Assembly: GCF_000320505.1 (NCBI RefSeq)
Contig: NZ_BAGX02000028.1
Coordinates: forward strand, 1 to 53,378
Source: Methanobrevibacter boviskoreani JH1
Lineage (GTDB): Archaea; Methanobacteriota; Methanobacteria; Methanobacteriales; Methanobacteriaceae
Length of the DNA stretch: 53,378 bases
Direction of reading: 5' to 3'
In this document: in pieces, positions 19,527 to 28,610 of the stretch
Numbering within the stretch: the stretch's first letter is position 1
Layout of the letters: each line of letters opens with the position of its first letter
The notes under the pieces: model-generated
What the model saw: the letters and a program-made list of their open reading frames with translations, nothing else
Told to the model about the DNA's origin: nothing
The model's database searches: none
Made by a program: the position numbers and the translations under genes

Positions 19527-19553
19527 TACTATAAAATTATTTAAGGTGTTTAA

Positions 19554-20411
19554 ATGAATAATATGAAAGATTTTGAAATTTATTCTAATTTAAAAGTTTC
19601 AAAGATTAATCCGGTAATTATTCGCTTGGACGGTCGTAATTTTCATACTTTATCATCAGATTTAAAATTTGAAAAACCATATGATGTACATTTTGCAAAG
19701 GCAATGTCTGATGTATGTTTGGATATAGCAAATGAATTTCAACCCTTGTTTATCTATTCCTTCTCAGATGAGATAAATATATTGTTAAATGAACTTCCAT
19801 TTAATGGTCGTGTTGAGAAATTAGATTCCGTATTTGCAAGTTTCGCATCCTCCTCACTAACATCAAAGCTTATCCGTGAATTCAATATTGATAATGATAA
19901 ACTATTTAATGAAAATCCATCTTTTAATGATGAATATGAGAGATTTAAACGTAGTTTAGGTATTCAAAATAGTGAAGATACCAATGAAGTTTTAGGTTTT
20001 AGAAAACCAATTTCTTTTGATTCAAGGATTGTACCTATATCCCATGAAGAAATCCCGGAATACTTTAAATGGAGACAAAATGAATCCTGGAGAAATTGTA
20101 TTAATGGTTATGGAATTTGGTCATTAAAGAGAAACTATCCTGCTGATGTAGCTGCCTCAAAATTGTTTGGTTTAAGTTTATCTGATATAATAGATATCCT
20201 ATCCGATGAAGGAATAGATTTCAATGAAATAGATCTTTGGAAGAAGAGGGGATTTGCTGTTTATAAAAACTTCCACACTATTAAAAAATATGATAAACTA
20301 ACTGACAGTGAGGTTGTAGAAAGAAGGAGATATCTATATAGGGACTTTAATCTACCAAAATTTGATAGACAATTCTTTGTTAAAAAGGAGATTATTGAAG
20401 AAAACCCTTAA
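19554..20411 (+). CDS. thg1: tRNA(His) guanylyltransferase / Thg1-like 3'-5' polymerase
   Basis: Thg1 enzymes add nucleotides in the 3'-to-5' direction. Archaeal forms add a templated G-1 to tRNA-His or repair 5' ends. The metal-binding palm motifs are visible: RLDGRNFHTLS near residue 24 and YSFSDEINILL near residue 75. Later MSDVCL-type helices, GFRKPISFDSRIV and WRQNESWRNCINGYG also fit the family. At 285 aa the length is normal for an archaeal Thg1. AAGGTG precedes the first ATG; a second ATG three codons later is an alternative. It forms a short operon with nadX. Confidence 0.9.
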   Translation: MNNMKDFEIYSNLKVSKINPVIIRLDGRNFHTLSSDLKFEKPYDVHFAKAMSDVCLDIANEFQPLFIYSFSDEINILLNELPFNGRVEKLDSVFASFASSSLTSKLIREFNIDNDKLFNENPSFNDEYERFKRSLGIQNSEDTNEVLGFRKPISFDSRIVPISHEEIPEYFKWRQNESWRNCINGYGIWSLKRNYPADVAASKLFGLSLSDIIDILSDEGIDFNEIDLWKKRGFAVYKNFHTIKKYDKLTDSEVVERRRYLYRDFNLPKFDRQFFVKKEIIEENP

Positions 20412-20635
20412 CTCTACAAAATTCCTCTTTTTATTAAATTTTCACTTTTTTCTATTTTTTATAGGAACATATTTTAGAAATATCTAAAATCTTAATAATT
20501 TTTTATATGGTTCTTTCATAACTTTTAAATATCTATTAATTTAAATTATCTATAAATCGTAAGTATGATTTTTATAATATGATTTAATTTTAAATTTAAT
20601 GATCTTTATTTATTAATAAACTATGGAGAGATATA

Positions 20636-21454
20636 ATGGGTTTAATTTCAAAAATATTAAAATCAGATGATAATGATTCAAACACCTTTAACAGGGTCTG
20701 TGTTGATAGAGAAGTTTTGGAATCTGTTATATACTATGCAAAGAAGGCATATCCTCATGAATTTTTATCTATGTTAGATGGTTTAATAAGGGATAATACT
20801 CTATATATCACTGGACTAATTTTTATTCCAGGCGAAACCTCTGATACTGGCGCAGTTCTCCATTATGATCAGCTGCCTCCAAACACTAAATTTTATGGTA
20901 CTGTTCATTCACATCCAGGTCCTAGTGCAATGCCTTCCGATGCTGATTTGGAAATCTTTTCAAAAAGGGGATTTTTCCACATGATTGTAAGATTACCTTA
21001 TACCATTGAAACCTTTAAAGCATATGATAAGGGAGGTAATCCCATGGATTTTGAAATAGGTGATTACTCCTATCTTAAAGAAGAGGAATTTTCCGATTTC
21101 TTTGATGAGGATGATATACTTACAGATGATGATAATTTCTCAGATGAAGAGGAGGAGTTTCTTGAAAGTTTTGATGATATCCATAAAAGAACAGATTATG
21201 ATGAATTTTCAAAAAATTATAAAAACACTTTTTATATTCCATCACCAGGTCAATCTGATTCTGCTGAAAATCCAATAACTATTAATCCGGAGGATCTCGA
21301 TGATAATAATGTAATTGAGATTAACGCTAGTGATATTAAACGTGGTATTAATATTAATCTTGAGCCGGGTATGCCGGTTCCTAGAATTGTTATAAAAAAT
21401 GATCAGGATATTGACTATAAATGTAATAGCGAAGATGATTTTAAGGAAGAGTAA
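20636..21454 (+). CDS. JAMM/MPN-domain putative zinc metalloprotease with acidic tail
   Basis: The JAMM motif is complete: His91 and His93 (VHSHPGPSAMPSDAD), Ser101 and Asp104, with a likely catalytic Glu in HEFLSML near residue 43. This makes it a potentially active isopeptidase, like archaeal JAMM enzymes that remove ubiquitin-like SAMP proteins. Residues 140-185 are extremely acidic (runs of Asp, Glu and Ser). The C-terminal part holds a conserved-looking segment, RGININLEPGMPVPRIVI. The usual archaeal JAMM domain is about 140 aa, so roughly half of this 272-aa protein is an unassigned extension. The RBS is GGAGAG. No ubiquitin-like gene is next to it. Confidence 0.85.
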   Translation: MGLISKILKSDDNDSNTFNRVCVDREVLESVIYYAKKAYPHEFLSMLDGLIRDNTLYITGLIFIPGETSDTGAVLHYDQLPPNTKFYGTVHSHPGPSAMPSDADLEIFSKRGFFHMIVRLPYTIETFKAYDKGGNPMDFEIGDYSYLKEEEFSDFFDEDDILTDDDNFSDEEEEFLESFDDIHKRTDYDEFSKNYKNTFYIPSPGQSDSAENPITINPEDLDDNNVIEINASDIKRGININLEPGMPVPRIVIKNDQDIDYKCNSEDDFKEE

Positions 21455-22059
21455 TCCTTTCAGTATAGGTATCTAATATTTTTTTTAATTCCCTTTTCCT
21501 TTAATATATTTTTTTATTAACTAATTTTGTTTATATTGGTTTCGTATATTTCTTGATTTTTATTAATTGGTTTGTTCTTAATTGATTTTAATTTATTTCT
21601 CGATTTTTATTGTTGATTTTCTTTATACCGATCTGTATATCTCTTGATTTTTTATTGATTGGTTTTCATGCTTTAGTTTTATTTCAAGTATGATTCTTAG
21701 ATTAATAGTGAACTTCTATTTTTCTAATTAGATTTTGTAATTTTTTTATTTACTTTAAATATAATCTTATTTTAATAATAAACTTCTATTTTTAATTATA
21801 AATTTCTATTTATATAATTTATTTTCATTTAAATCTAAAAATAATAAACTTAATCATTAGATTTTGGATATTAATTAAAAATGGAACATATTAAAATATT
21901 GTTTACTTAGTAAATTATTATAAAATTAGTAATTTTAATTTGCTTGGTATGACATTTTACTTAGCAAGTTATTATATAATTAGTAAAAACTTTAAAAATT
22001 AGTAACATGGTTTGTGGATTTAATTGAAATTTAAGTATGTGAAAATAAAAAAAAGAGAA
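21455..22059. other. Convergent spacer with degenerate repeats, no gene seen
   Basis: Between the JAMM gene and serA the plus strand repeats a motif like TCTTGATTTTTATTAATTGGTTT three or four times with decay (about 21548-21665). A second motif, AATAATAAACTTCTATTTTTAATT, is loosely repeated around 21700-21800. No RBS-supported small ORF was found. Confidence 0.45.
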
Positions 22060-22084
22060 GTTAAAATTATAATTTAATTTTAAC
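22060..22084 (-). terminator. Hairpin terminator overlapping the serA stop
   Basis: GTTAAAATTA and TAATTTTAAC form perfect 10-bp arms around a 5-nt loop. On the minus strand the hairpin is followed by TTCTCTTTTTTTATTTTC, the pattern of an intrinsic terminator. The 3' arm of the structure spans the end of serA. Confidence 0.6.
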
Positions 22085-23638
22085 TGCATTGTGAACATTG
22101 TCGAGAGCAACTAATTTTTCTAAGACATCTTCAGGAATTTCATGATCTACAGTAAGAATCATTACTGCATTTCCGCCAACGGTGTCTCTTCCAATTTGCA
22201 TTACTCCAACATTAATATTAGCTTCACCTAAAATGGTGCCAATGCTGCCAATGGTTCCAGGTACATCTTTGTATCTAGCAATGAACATGTTTCCTTCAGG
22301 TTTTACATCTACCCAGTAACCGTCTACTTTTAGGATTTTTGGTTCAAAGAGAACAGTTCCTTCTGCAGAGAATTCATCAGAATCAGTTTTACCAGTTACT
22401 TTAATAAATGAATCGTAACCTTTTGCATCTTTTTTGGAACCTTCGGTTACAGAAATTCCTCTGGATTCTGCTACTGCAGGAGCATTAACGACAGTTACAG
22501 GACTGCTTAATATAGGGTTTAAAATACCTTGTAATACAGTTCTTGTGAATATTTCTTTATTGGAAAGTTCACTAATTTCTCCACCATAAATAACTGAGAC
22601 TTCTTTAATATGTCCGTTAATGGATTGTGAAATGAAACTACCTAATTTTTCACATAATTCTAAGTATTTTGCAGAATCCTTTAATCCAGAATTATCTACT
22701 CTAGGCATGTTAATAACATTGTTTGGGGTTTTACCAGCAAATAAATCTGCAATTTCATCAGCAATAATTATTGCTGCTCCTTTTTGAGCTTCTTTGGTGG
22801 ATGCTGCAATATGTGGAGTACATACGATATTGTCAAGTTCCATTAATTTGCTGTCTTCAGGAGGTTCAGTTTCATATACATCAAGTGCTGCTCCCCCGAT
22901 TTTATCATTTTTAAGTGCATCATATAATGCATCTTCATCAATGATTCCACCACGAGCACAGTTCATAATAATTGCGTTTTCCTTCATGATCTCAAATTGT
23001 TCGGTTGAGATTAAATGGTTAGTTTCAGGAGTAAGTGGTACATGAATAGTAATTACATCTGCGTTTTTAAGTACAGTATCTAAATCGGTTAACTCTACTC
23101 CCATGTCTTGTGCTACTTCAGGAGGTAAGTATGGATCATATGCAAGTGCATCCATCTCGAATGCTTGGCATCTTTTTACTACTTGGGAACCGATTCTACC
23201 CATTCCAATTACACCAAGGGTTTTACCTTTAAGTTCCATTCCCTTAAATAATTTTTTCTCCCATTTACCTTCTTTGGTAGATTTATCAGCAATTGCAATT
23301 TTACGAGCAACAGCTAACATAAGTCCCATGGTATGTTCTGCTACAGTAATTGAAGTTGATTCAGGTGCATTTACAACCATAATACCTTTTTTAGTAGCTG
23401 CATCTAAATCCACATTGTCTACACCTACACCTGCTCTTGCAATGATTTTTAAATTTTCAGCAGCTTCAATAACCTCAGCAGTCATTTTGGTTCTACTTCT
23501 GATAGCTATTCCATCATATTCCTTAATAGTTTTTAATAAGTCTTCTGGACTAATGGTAGTATCCACTACAACATCAGCGACTTCTTTAAGTCTATCTATA
23601 CCTTTTTGATCTATTGCATCAGCAACAAGTACTTTCAT
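22067..23638 (-). CDS. serA: D-3-phosphoglycerate dehydrogenase
   Basis: SerA oxidises 3-phosphoglycerate to 3-phosphohydroxypyruvate in the first step of serine synthesis. The catalytic domain holds the NAD-binding [19 protein letters not shown] (about 140-160), the active-site region [13 protein letters not shown] with the conserved Arg, and the catalytic His in CTPHIAAST. An intervening domain (about 310-440) and a C-terminal ACT domain (about 450-523, starting near [13 protein letters not shown]) follow, so serine feedback is plausible. The 523-aa length is the long form typical of Methanobacteria. GGTGAAAGG precedes the ATG. Confidence 0.96.
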   Translation of the reverse strand: MKVLVADAIDQKGIDRLKEVADVVVDTTISPEDLLKTIKEYDGIAIRSRTKMTAEVIEAAENLKIIARAGVGVDNVDLDAATKKGIMVVNAPESTSITVAEHTMGLMLAVARKIAIADKSTKEGKWEKKLFKGMELKGKTLGVIGMGRIGSQVVKRCQAFEMDALAYDPYLPPEVAQDMGVELTDLDTVLKNADVITIHVPLTPETNHLISTEQFEIMKENAIIMNCARGGIIDEDALYDALKNDKIGGAALDVYETEPPEDSKLMELDNIVCTPHIAASTKEAQKGAAIIIADEIADLFAGKTPNNVINMPRVDNSGLKDSAKYLELCEKLGSFISQSINGHIKEVSVIYGGEISELSNKEIFTRTVLQGILNPILSSPVTVVNAPAVAESRGISVTEGSKKDAKGYDSFIKVTGKTDSDEFSAEGTVLFEPKILKVDGYWVDVKPEGNMFIARYKDVPGTIGSIGTILGEANINVGVMQIGRDTVGGNAVMILTVDHEIPEDVLEKLVALDNVHNAVKIKL

Positions 23639-23775
23639 CCTTTCACCTATATTTTAAAAATTTCTTTATAAGTAATAATATAAAAAATAAGCTCTATTTT
23701 ATTTAGTTAAACAAAATTCATATTTAAAATAGTATTTAAATATTTGTTTTAATATTAATTTGATAAAATAGTTTT

Positions 23776-23815
23776 AAATATCATCTTAGATATTTTTAAA
23801 AGCCTTTGGCTTTTA
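23776..23815 (+). ncRNA. Two adjacent hairpins in the serA upstream spacer
   Basis: AAATATC/GATATTT (23776-23795, 6-nt loop) is followed directly by TAAAAGCC/GGCTTTTA (23797-23815, TTT loop) and then ATTTTA. The second looks like an intrinsic terminator on the plus strand although no coding gene precedes it there. It may end a small transcript or be part of an RNA leader. The rest of the 23639-24114 divergent spacer shows no gene. The call is weak and based only on structure. Confidence 0.25.
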
Positions 23816-24114
23816 TTTTAATGAAATATTATCTAATCTACTTTTTTTCTAAGATTTTATTTTATATTATACGTAAAATTTAAATATAATTGAATTTAAA
23901 ATAATATAAATTAATAGTTTATATTATAAAATAATCTTTGTTATTCTTAATATTTAAATTTTTGATGTTTCTAAACTTTTGGAGTTTAAATTAGTTTTAG
24001 CTATTTTTCCTTATTTAAAATACTAAAATCTATTTTAATACCTCGCATTTGGACATTTTTTAAATATTGTTTATAACATGATATTATTTTATAATATTCA
24101 AAATTGGTGATATT

Positions 24115-24456
24115 ATGGTTTCTGTAGATGAATTTTTAGTATCAAGTGCAAATTTTTTGCCTGGTTATGAAATAGTTGAAATTAAAGGGTTTGTTTATGG
24201 TTTAACAGTTCGTGCCCGTGGTGTTGGTGGAGATATAGGTGCCGGAATCAAAGGTCTCTTTGGTGGTGAGATAAAACAGTATGTTCAGATGATGGAAGAG
24301 TCAAGGGAGGAATCCATTGAAAGATGTATTAGTCATGCTAAACAATTAGGTGCTAATGGTATTATATCTGTAAGACTTGATTCTGATTCAATCTCTACAA
24401 ATATGCAGGAAGTTTTAGCATATGGTACAGCTGTTGTAGCTAAAAAAATAGAATAG
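24115..24456 (+). CDS. UPF0145 / YbjQ-family protein
   Basis: This 113-aa protein is a typical YbjQ-like (UPF0145, so-called heavy-metal-binding) domain. Signatures are GYEIVEIKGFVYGLTVRARGVG, then a helix with SREESIERCISHAKQLGANGIISVRLDSD and a final strand VLAYGTAVVAKK. Known members form pentameric rings, and their biochemical role is undefined. GGTGATATT before the ATG is a perfect local RBS and fixes the start. It lies alone upstream of the barrel-like protein, separated by about 160 bp. Confidence 0.9.
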   Translation: MVSVDEFLVSSANFLPGYEIVEIKGFVYGLTVRARGVGGDIGAGIKGLFGGEIKQYVQMMEESREESIERCISHAKQLGANGIISVRLDSDSISTNMQEVLAYGTAVVAKKIE

Positions 24457-24606
24457 TTATACTAATTTTATTGTTTGTCCTTTCTAATTTCCAAACACTT
24501 TTTTTTATTTTTACTTTAAAGTTTAATAATAAATTTTAATAATCCTATAATTTAATATTAAACTAAAGATTATATCTAAATTTTTTTTATTAATTTAATT
24601 TTTTAT

Positions 24607-24610
24607 GGTG
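24607..24610 (+). promoter_or_regulatory. Putative RBS for an ATT start
   Basis: GGTG is followed by TTGAT and then ATT at 24616, in frame with the downstream barrel-like protein. The motif is short, so support is moderate. Confidence 0.35.
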
Positions 24611-24615
24611 TTGAT

Positions 24616-25419
24616 ATTATTTTTAATGATAATATAGTTTTTAATGATGTTGAGATTCCAAAAGCAGTTTTAGGTTATGCACCTATGACCTGTGAGGGAT
24701 ATTTTGGACATAGGACACGGTTATATGAATTGGATATTTATAATAATCCTGAAAAAATAGCATCTATTATTGTAAAAGCATATGAAAAGGGAGTAAGGGC
24801 TATGAATATCCCTAATGATTCATGTTTGTTAGATGCAATTGATATTGCTAAAGGTCAAGGTGCAGATATGAAAATAATTGGAACTGTAGGTCATACAGAT
24901 GTTAATTATCTGGCACCTAATTTTAAAAAAGCAAGAGAAGAGGTTGATTATTTAACAGATATTGAAATATTATCTAACTATGATACCCCTTTAATGCTGG
25001 TTGATGATATTCTAGTTGACGGTTATGATTGGGATTATACTGCTAAGGTTTTGGAAGAGATTAAAGATCATAATATAATCCCAGGTATTATCACATCTTA
25101 TCCTTTTAAAACATCCGGACAATTGGTTGATGATTGCATTGACCTTGATTTATTTGATTTTTATATGGTTCCAGTAAATAAAATAGCATATACAATGGAT
25201 GTTGATTTCTTTGTAAAAGAGCAGCAGGAAGAGTTAAAAACATTGCTCAATCAAATTAATAAAAAAGTAATTATTTCAAGAATATTGGCCTGTGGTATTC
25301 AATCACCTAAAGAGGCCTTTGATTTTTTAGAAAAACTAGATTATGCTGATATGGTAACTGTAAGTGCAGCTTCTGAACGTGAAGCCGATGAGACATTTGG
25401 TCTATTATTAAATAAGTAA
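24616..25419 (+). CDS. Conserved-looking TIM-barrel-like protein, unknown function, likely ATT start
   Basis: No exact family is recognised. Alternating strand/helix units suggest a TIM barrel: AVLGYAPMTCEG, GVRAMNIPND, MKIIGTVGH, TPLMLVDDI, IIPGIITSYP, FDFYMVPVN, VIISRILACG and ADMVTVSAAS. The first ATG (24685) lies inside what should be the first strand, so a start there would break the fold. The frame is open upstream to a stop at 24577. ATT at 24616 lies five nt after GGTG and gives 267 aa; ATT at 24619 is equally possible. It is cytosolic, with no metal-motif signature that I can name. Confidence 0.6.
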   Translation: MIFNDNIVFNDVEIPKAVLGYAPMTCEGYFGHRTRLYELDIYNNPEKIASIIVKAYEKGVRAMNIPNDSCLLDAIDIAKGQGADMKIIGTVGHTDVNYLAPNFKKAREEVDYLTDIEILSNYDTPLMLVDDILVDGYDWDYTAKVLEEIKDHNIIPGIITSYPFKTSGQLVDDCIDLDLFDFYMVPVNKIAYTMDVDFFVKEQQEELKTLLNQINKKVIISRILACGIQSPKEAFDFLEKLDYADMVTVSAASEREADETFGLLLNK

Positions 25420-25433
25420 ACTTAAGAAAAGAT

Positions 25434-26372
25434 TTAAGTATCTTTTCTCTCTTTTACCATTTTAATAAACTCACTTGAGTTATCTGCTTCTTTTAATTCC
25501 CATGATTTGATTACAGGAATACCGTCAATTGATTCCTTGAATTTTTCATTATTTATTACAAAGAATGAATCAGAGGATGTAATTAAAGATAGGTCTTTAA
25601 GTGGTATTGCCATTTTTTTAAGTGTTTTTGTATTTCTATTTTTCTCAAGATTTGCAATTAATGGACTTTCATTTTGACTGGTGTCCTTAAGTTTTGCAAG
25701 TGCATCAAAAGGTGTTTTACTTGTATTTACAACACCGAAACCTAATTTTGCAAGATCATTGTTTTTATCAGTAGTTATTTCCTCTTGATTTTGATAAGGT
25801 TCAAAAATATCAATATCAAAGGTTATCTTTGTGTTTAAAACATCTTCCAACATGATTGCAGTTTCAATATTGGCCTTAACTTTACCATTTTCATAGTTAT
25901 ATATTGTTTCACGGGATACATGAGCTAAATCAGCTAAATCTTTAAGTGATAAGGAATATTCTTCCCTGTATTCCCTTAAAAGCTTACCATTAATATTAAC
26001 AAAGTATCCTCCACGGTTTGCCAATACCTCAGGATATTCGTTATATATAATCATGTTTTTAAATGTTCCAAGACTGACTGCTGGAATACCATGTCTTTCA
26101 TAGACCACATCATCTTCTAATGGACGGTTTCTTGTTTTAAGTCCAACAAGTAATGGACTTCCTAAGAAAACTTCTGATATTTTTTTAATTTCATTTACAT
26201 GGGTTTCATTAACACTATCAATATTAACAAGAACTTTCATAAGTAAAAGCAAAAGCTTACGACGAGCCACCATATCAAAACAGCTCTGTTCATAAACATT
26301 TGATGTTTGAAATCCTTCTGTAGTTAATAGTTGACTTATTTCTTGAATTAATATATTCCTACTTGTAGCCAT
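25434..26372 (-). CDS. Archaeal XRE-type HTH transcriptional regulator
   Basis: The central helix-turn-helix (about residues 130-180) reads LREYREEYSLSLKDLADLAHVSRETIYNYENGK, a standard Cro/C1-type motif. The N-terminal half (1-120) is the extra domain seen in a conserved archaeal regulator family, containing RRKLLLLLMKVLVNIDS. The C-terminal domain has VINNEKF and DGIPVIKSWEL, perhaps a ligand or dimer region. Targets are unknown. I start at ATG 26372, since GAGGTGAT is placed 4 nt before it; the GTG at 26381 lies inside this RBS. It converges on the barrel-like gene, with only 14 bp between the ends. Confidence 0.87.
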   Translation of the reverse strand: MATSRNILIQEISQLLTTEGFQTSNVYEQSCFDMVARRKLLLLLMKVLVNIDSVNETHVNEIKKISEVFLGSPLLVGLKTRNRPLEDDVVYERHGIPAVSLGTFKNMIIYNEYPEVLANRGGYFVNINGKLLREYREEYSLSLKDLADLAHVSRETIYNYENGKVKANIETAIMLEDVLNTKITFDIDIFEPYQNQEEITTDKNNDLAKLGFGVVNTSKTPFDALAKLKDTSQNESPLIANLEKNRNTKTLKKMAIPLKDLSLITSSDSFFVINNEKFKESIDGIPVIKSWELKEADNSSEFIKMVKERKDT

Positions 26373-26763
26373 AGGAATCACCTCATGAATAAAAATATTA
26401 TTATAATATATTATGTAATTTCTATTTAAAAGGATTTTTTATTTTTAGTGAATATATTATATAAATTGAAAATTTCCTTATTTATTTATTCTATTTTTTA
26501 ATTAGTAAATCTAAAATTAATTCATCTTTTTTATTATTTTTTTATTAGCTAATTATTTTTTTAAATCCCCCTTTTAAAGGTATCTCATCATTTAATTGTT
26601 TTTTATATTTGATTTTTAATTTTTATTCTAATCTTTTAATTTTGTTTTTGTGTTTTCTTTAGCTGTTGTTTCAGTCTTTTACTAATTTAACCTTGATTAA
26701 TGATATTTATGAAATTATTATATAAGGTATAATATACAATATATTAATATTATTAATTTTTTT
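26373..26763. other. Divergent promoter region between the HTH gene and tiaS
   Basis: About 390 bp of AT-rich sequence. A TATA-like TATATAAGG/TATAATATAC stretch near 26719-26735 lies about 45 nt before the proposed tiaS start and is the best promoter candidate for it. No small gene was seen. Confidence 0.4.
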
Positions 26764-26770
26764 GGATGTG
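26764..26770 (+). promoter_or_regulatory. Putative RBS for the ATA start of tiaS
   Basis: GGATGTG differs by one base from GGAGGTG and is followed by 5 nt and ATA at 26776, in frame with the essential N-terminus of TiaS. Confidence 0.4.
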
Positions 26771-26775
26771 TTAGT

Positions 26776-28041
26776 ATAAGTTATATTTATGTAGGTATTG
26801 ATGATACTGATTCACCAGATGGAATGTGCACTACCTATCTTTGTGCACTTGTAATTCAAAGATTGAAAGATAAAGGGTTTACTATTGAAGGTTATCCTAG
26901 ACTCATTAGGTTAAATCCTTTCGCTAGATTCAAAACACGTGGAAATGGTGGAGTTTCATTTAAATTTCCTAAAGAACAATTTAAAGATCATGATTTAAAT
27001 GAGGCTAAAAAAATTATTTTGGATGCAGTTGAAGAGCTTGCAATGTTTGATTGTGATAATACTAATCCAGGTGTAGTGTTTTATGACGGTGAAATCACCG
27101 AAGAAATGGAGGCTTTTGCATATAAGGCATTACATTCAATTATTACAATTGAAGAGGCTGAAGAATTTGCAGAGCATATCGGTGCCGAAATCCATAAATT
27201 TAAAAAAGGTAGAGGTATTATAGGATCTATTGCAAGTATGTCATGTAAACTTACAGACTATACCTATGAACTTTTGGCATATAGGTTAAAGGAAAATAGG
27301 GGCACCAAACGTCATATTGATTATGATTCCGTTGTTAGGATGGATAAATTAACAGACACCTTTGAGAATATTGACGGCGATTATTTGGCTATTGAACCTA
27401 ATACTCCATGTCCTGTACTTTATGGTATTAGAGCAAACGATCCCGAAAGCCTTAAAAAAGCCCAAAAAATTGTAATTAATGGTGAGGAAGTAGAAAGATA
27501 CTGTATTTATTTAACAAATCAACATACTGATATGCATCTGGAGGATGCTAGGGATATTGCCTCCATGAAACAATACAGCTCATATATTGTTGAGGGTTTC
27601 GTTAAAGACAAACCTCACACTATTGAAGGTGGACATCTGTTCTTTACACTTGGGGATGAAAGTGGTTCCATTGAATGTGCTGCTTATGAACCTACCAAAG
27701 ATTTTAGAAAAATCGTTGCTAGGTTAAGACCTAAGGATAAAGTTAAGTTATATGGTGGTATTGGAAAGGAAAACACATTTAATATTGAAAAATTCCAAGT
27801 GCTTAAATTGAATAATATTGCCTATAGAAATCCAAAATGTCCTGAATGTGGTAAAACCTTAAGCTCTGCAGGTCATAATAAAGGATTTAAGTGTAAACAT
27901 TGCGGATATATTTTAAGAGACTCCTCTAAAATTCTTTATGAAATTAGTCGTCAATTAAAAGAGGGAAAATTCTATGAAACTCCTGTATCTGCACGTAGGC
28001 ATTTGGCAAAACCACTTGTTCGTATGAATTTAAGTGATTAG
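26776..28041 (+). CDS. tiaS: tRNA(Ile2) 2-agmatinylcytidine synthetase
   Basis: TiaS attaches agmatine to C34 of tRNA-Ile2 so that the anticodon reads AUA; it is essential in archaea. The family N-terminus, YVGIDDTDSPDGMCTTY, contains the conserved kinase-like DDTDS. The first ATG (26824) falls after this motif, so the true start must be upstream: ATA 26776 (behind GGATGTG) or ATT 26785. The rest fits: FKTRGNGGV, an OB-type domain around residues 260-330 and a C-terminal zinc ribbon CPECG/CKHCG. The protein has 421 aa, normal for TiaS. If the start is ATA, the gene for reading AUA codons itself starts with AUA. Confidence 0.92.
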   Translation: MSYIYVGIDDTDSPDGMCTTYLCALVIQRLKDKGFTIEGYPRLIRLNPFARFKTRGNGGVSFKFPKEQFKDHDLNEAKKIILDAVEELAMFDCDNTNPGVVFYDGEITEEMEAFAYKALHSIITIEEAEEFAEHIGAEIHKFKKGRGIIGSIASMSCKLTDYTYELLAYRLKENRGTKRHIDYDSVVRMDKLTDTFENIDGDYLAIEPNTPCPVLYGIRANDPESLKKAQKIVINGEEVERYCIYLTNQHTDMHLEDARDIASMKQYSSYIVEGFVKDKPHTIEGGHLFFTLGDESGSIECAAYEPTKDFRKIVARLRPKDKVKLYGGIGKENTFNIEKFQVLKLNNIAYRNPKCPECGKTLSSAGHNKGFKCKHCGYILRDSSKILYEISRQLKEGKFYETPVSARRHLAKPLVRMNLSD

Positions 28042-28610
28042 ATTCATATCTTCCTTTTTTGTCTAGTTTTTTCACTTTTTGTTTAGTGGTCTAATATTTT
28101 TTAATCTTTTTTTCATTTTTATAATATTTTTCTTAAATATTAATATATTATATTAATTTTTTTTGAAGTTTTTAGCTTTTTTAATCAATTTTTATCTATT
28201 TTTCTGAATTTTTAAAAAATTCAATTCTCTTTTTGAAATTCTTAAAGTCCTTAATTTTTAATTTTTTTTAATCTTTTTATATTGGTTATTTTTATTAATA
28301 TCCTGTTTGAATTCTATGTTTTTGGGGATTATGGACTTTATTTTAGTATTTTTTATAATTGATTCATTATTTACTTTTTGTTCTAATGGATTTATATTCT
28401 ATTTAGTTTTAAGTATATGTTCTCAAAATAAGAAGTATTATTCATTTTTTGCATTTTATACTAAATTTTATTCACATTTAGGGAATTTTATTTTCTAAAA
28501 TAGATTAGTTTATAAATTAAAAGAATAAATAATATTTTAATTTATTTTAGAATAATATTATAACTCCTAAATTTAATATTATTTTTTTAAATTTTTATTA
28601 GGGTATATTT
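28042..28610. other. AT-rich spacer upstream of the DUF3100 gene, no gene supported
   Basis: A 63-codon frame at 28307-28498 is very Phe/Ser/Tyr-rich and has no RBS, so it is taken as chance. TTTAATATTATTTTTTTAAA-like sequence just before 28611 may be promoter sequence. The initiation region reads TAGGGTATATTTATG, with only a weak AGGG signal. Confidence 0.45.

Noticed and set aside
28307-28498. 63-codon frame in the spacer before the DUF3100 gene
   Set aside because: No ribosome site, low-complexity hydrophobic product, and AT-driven composition.
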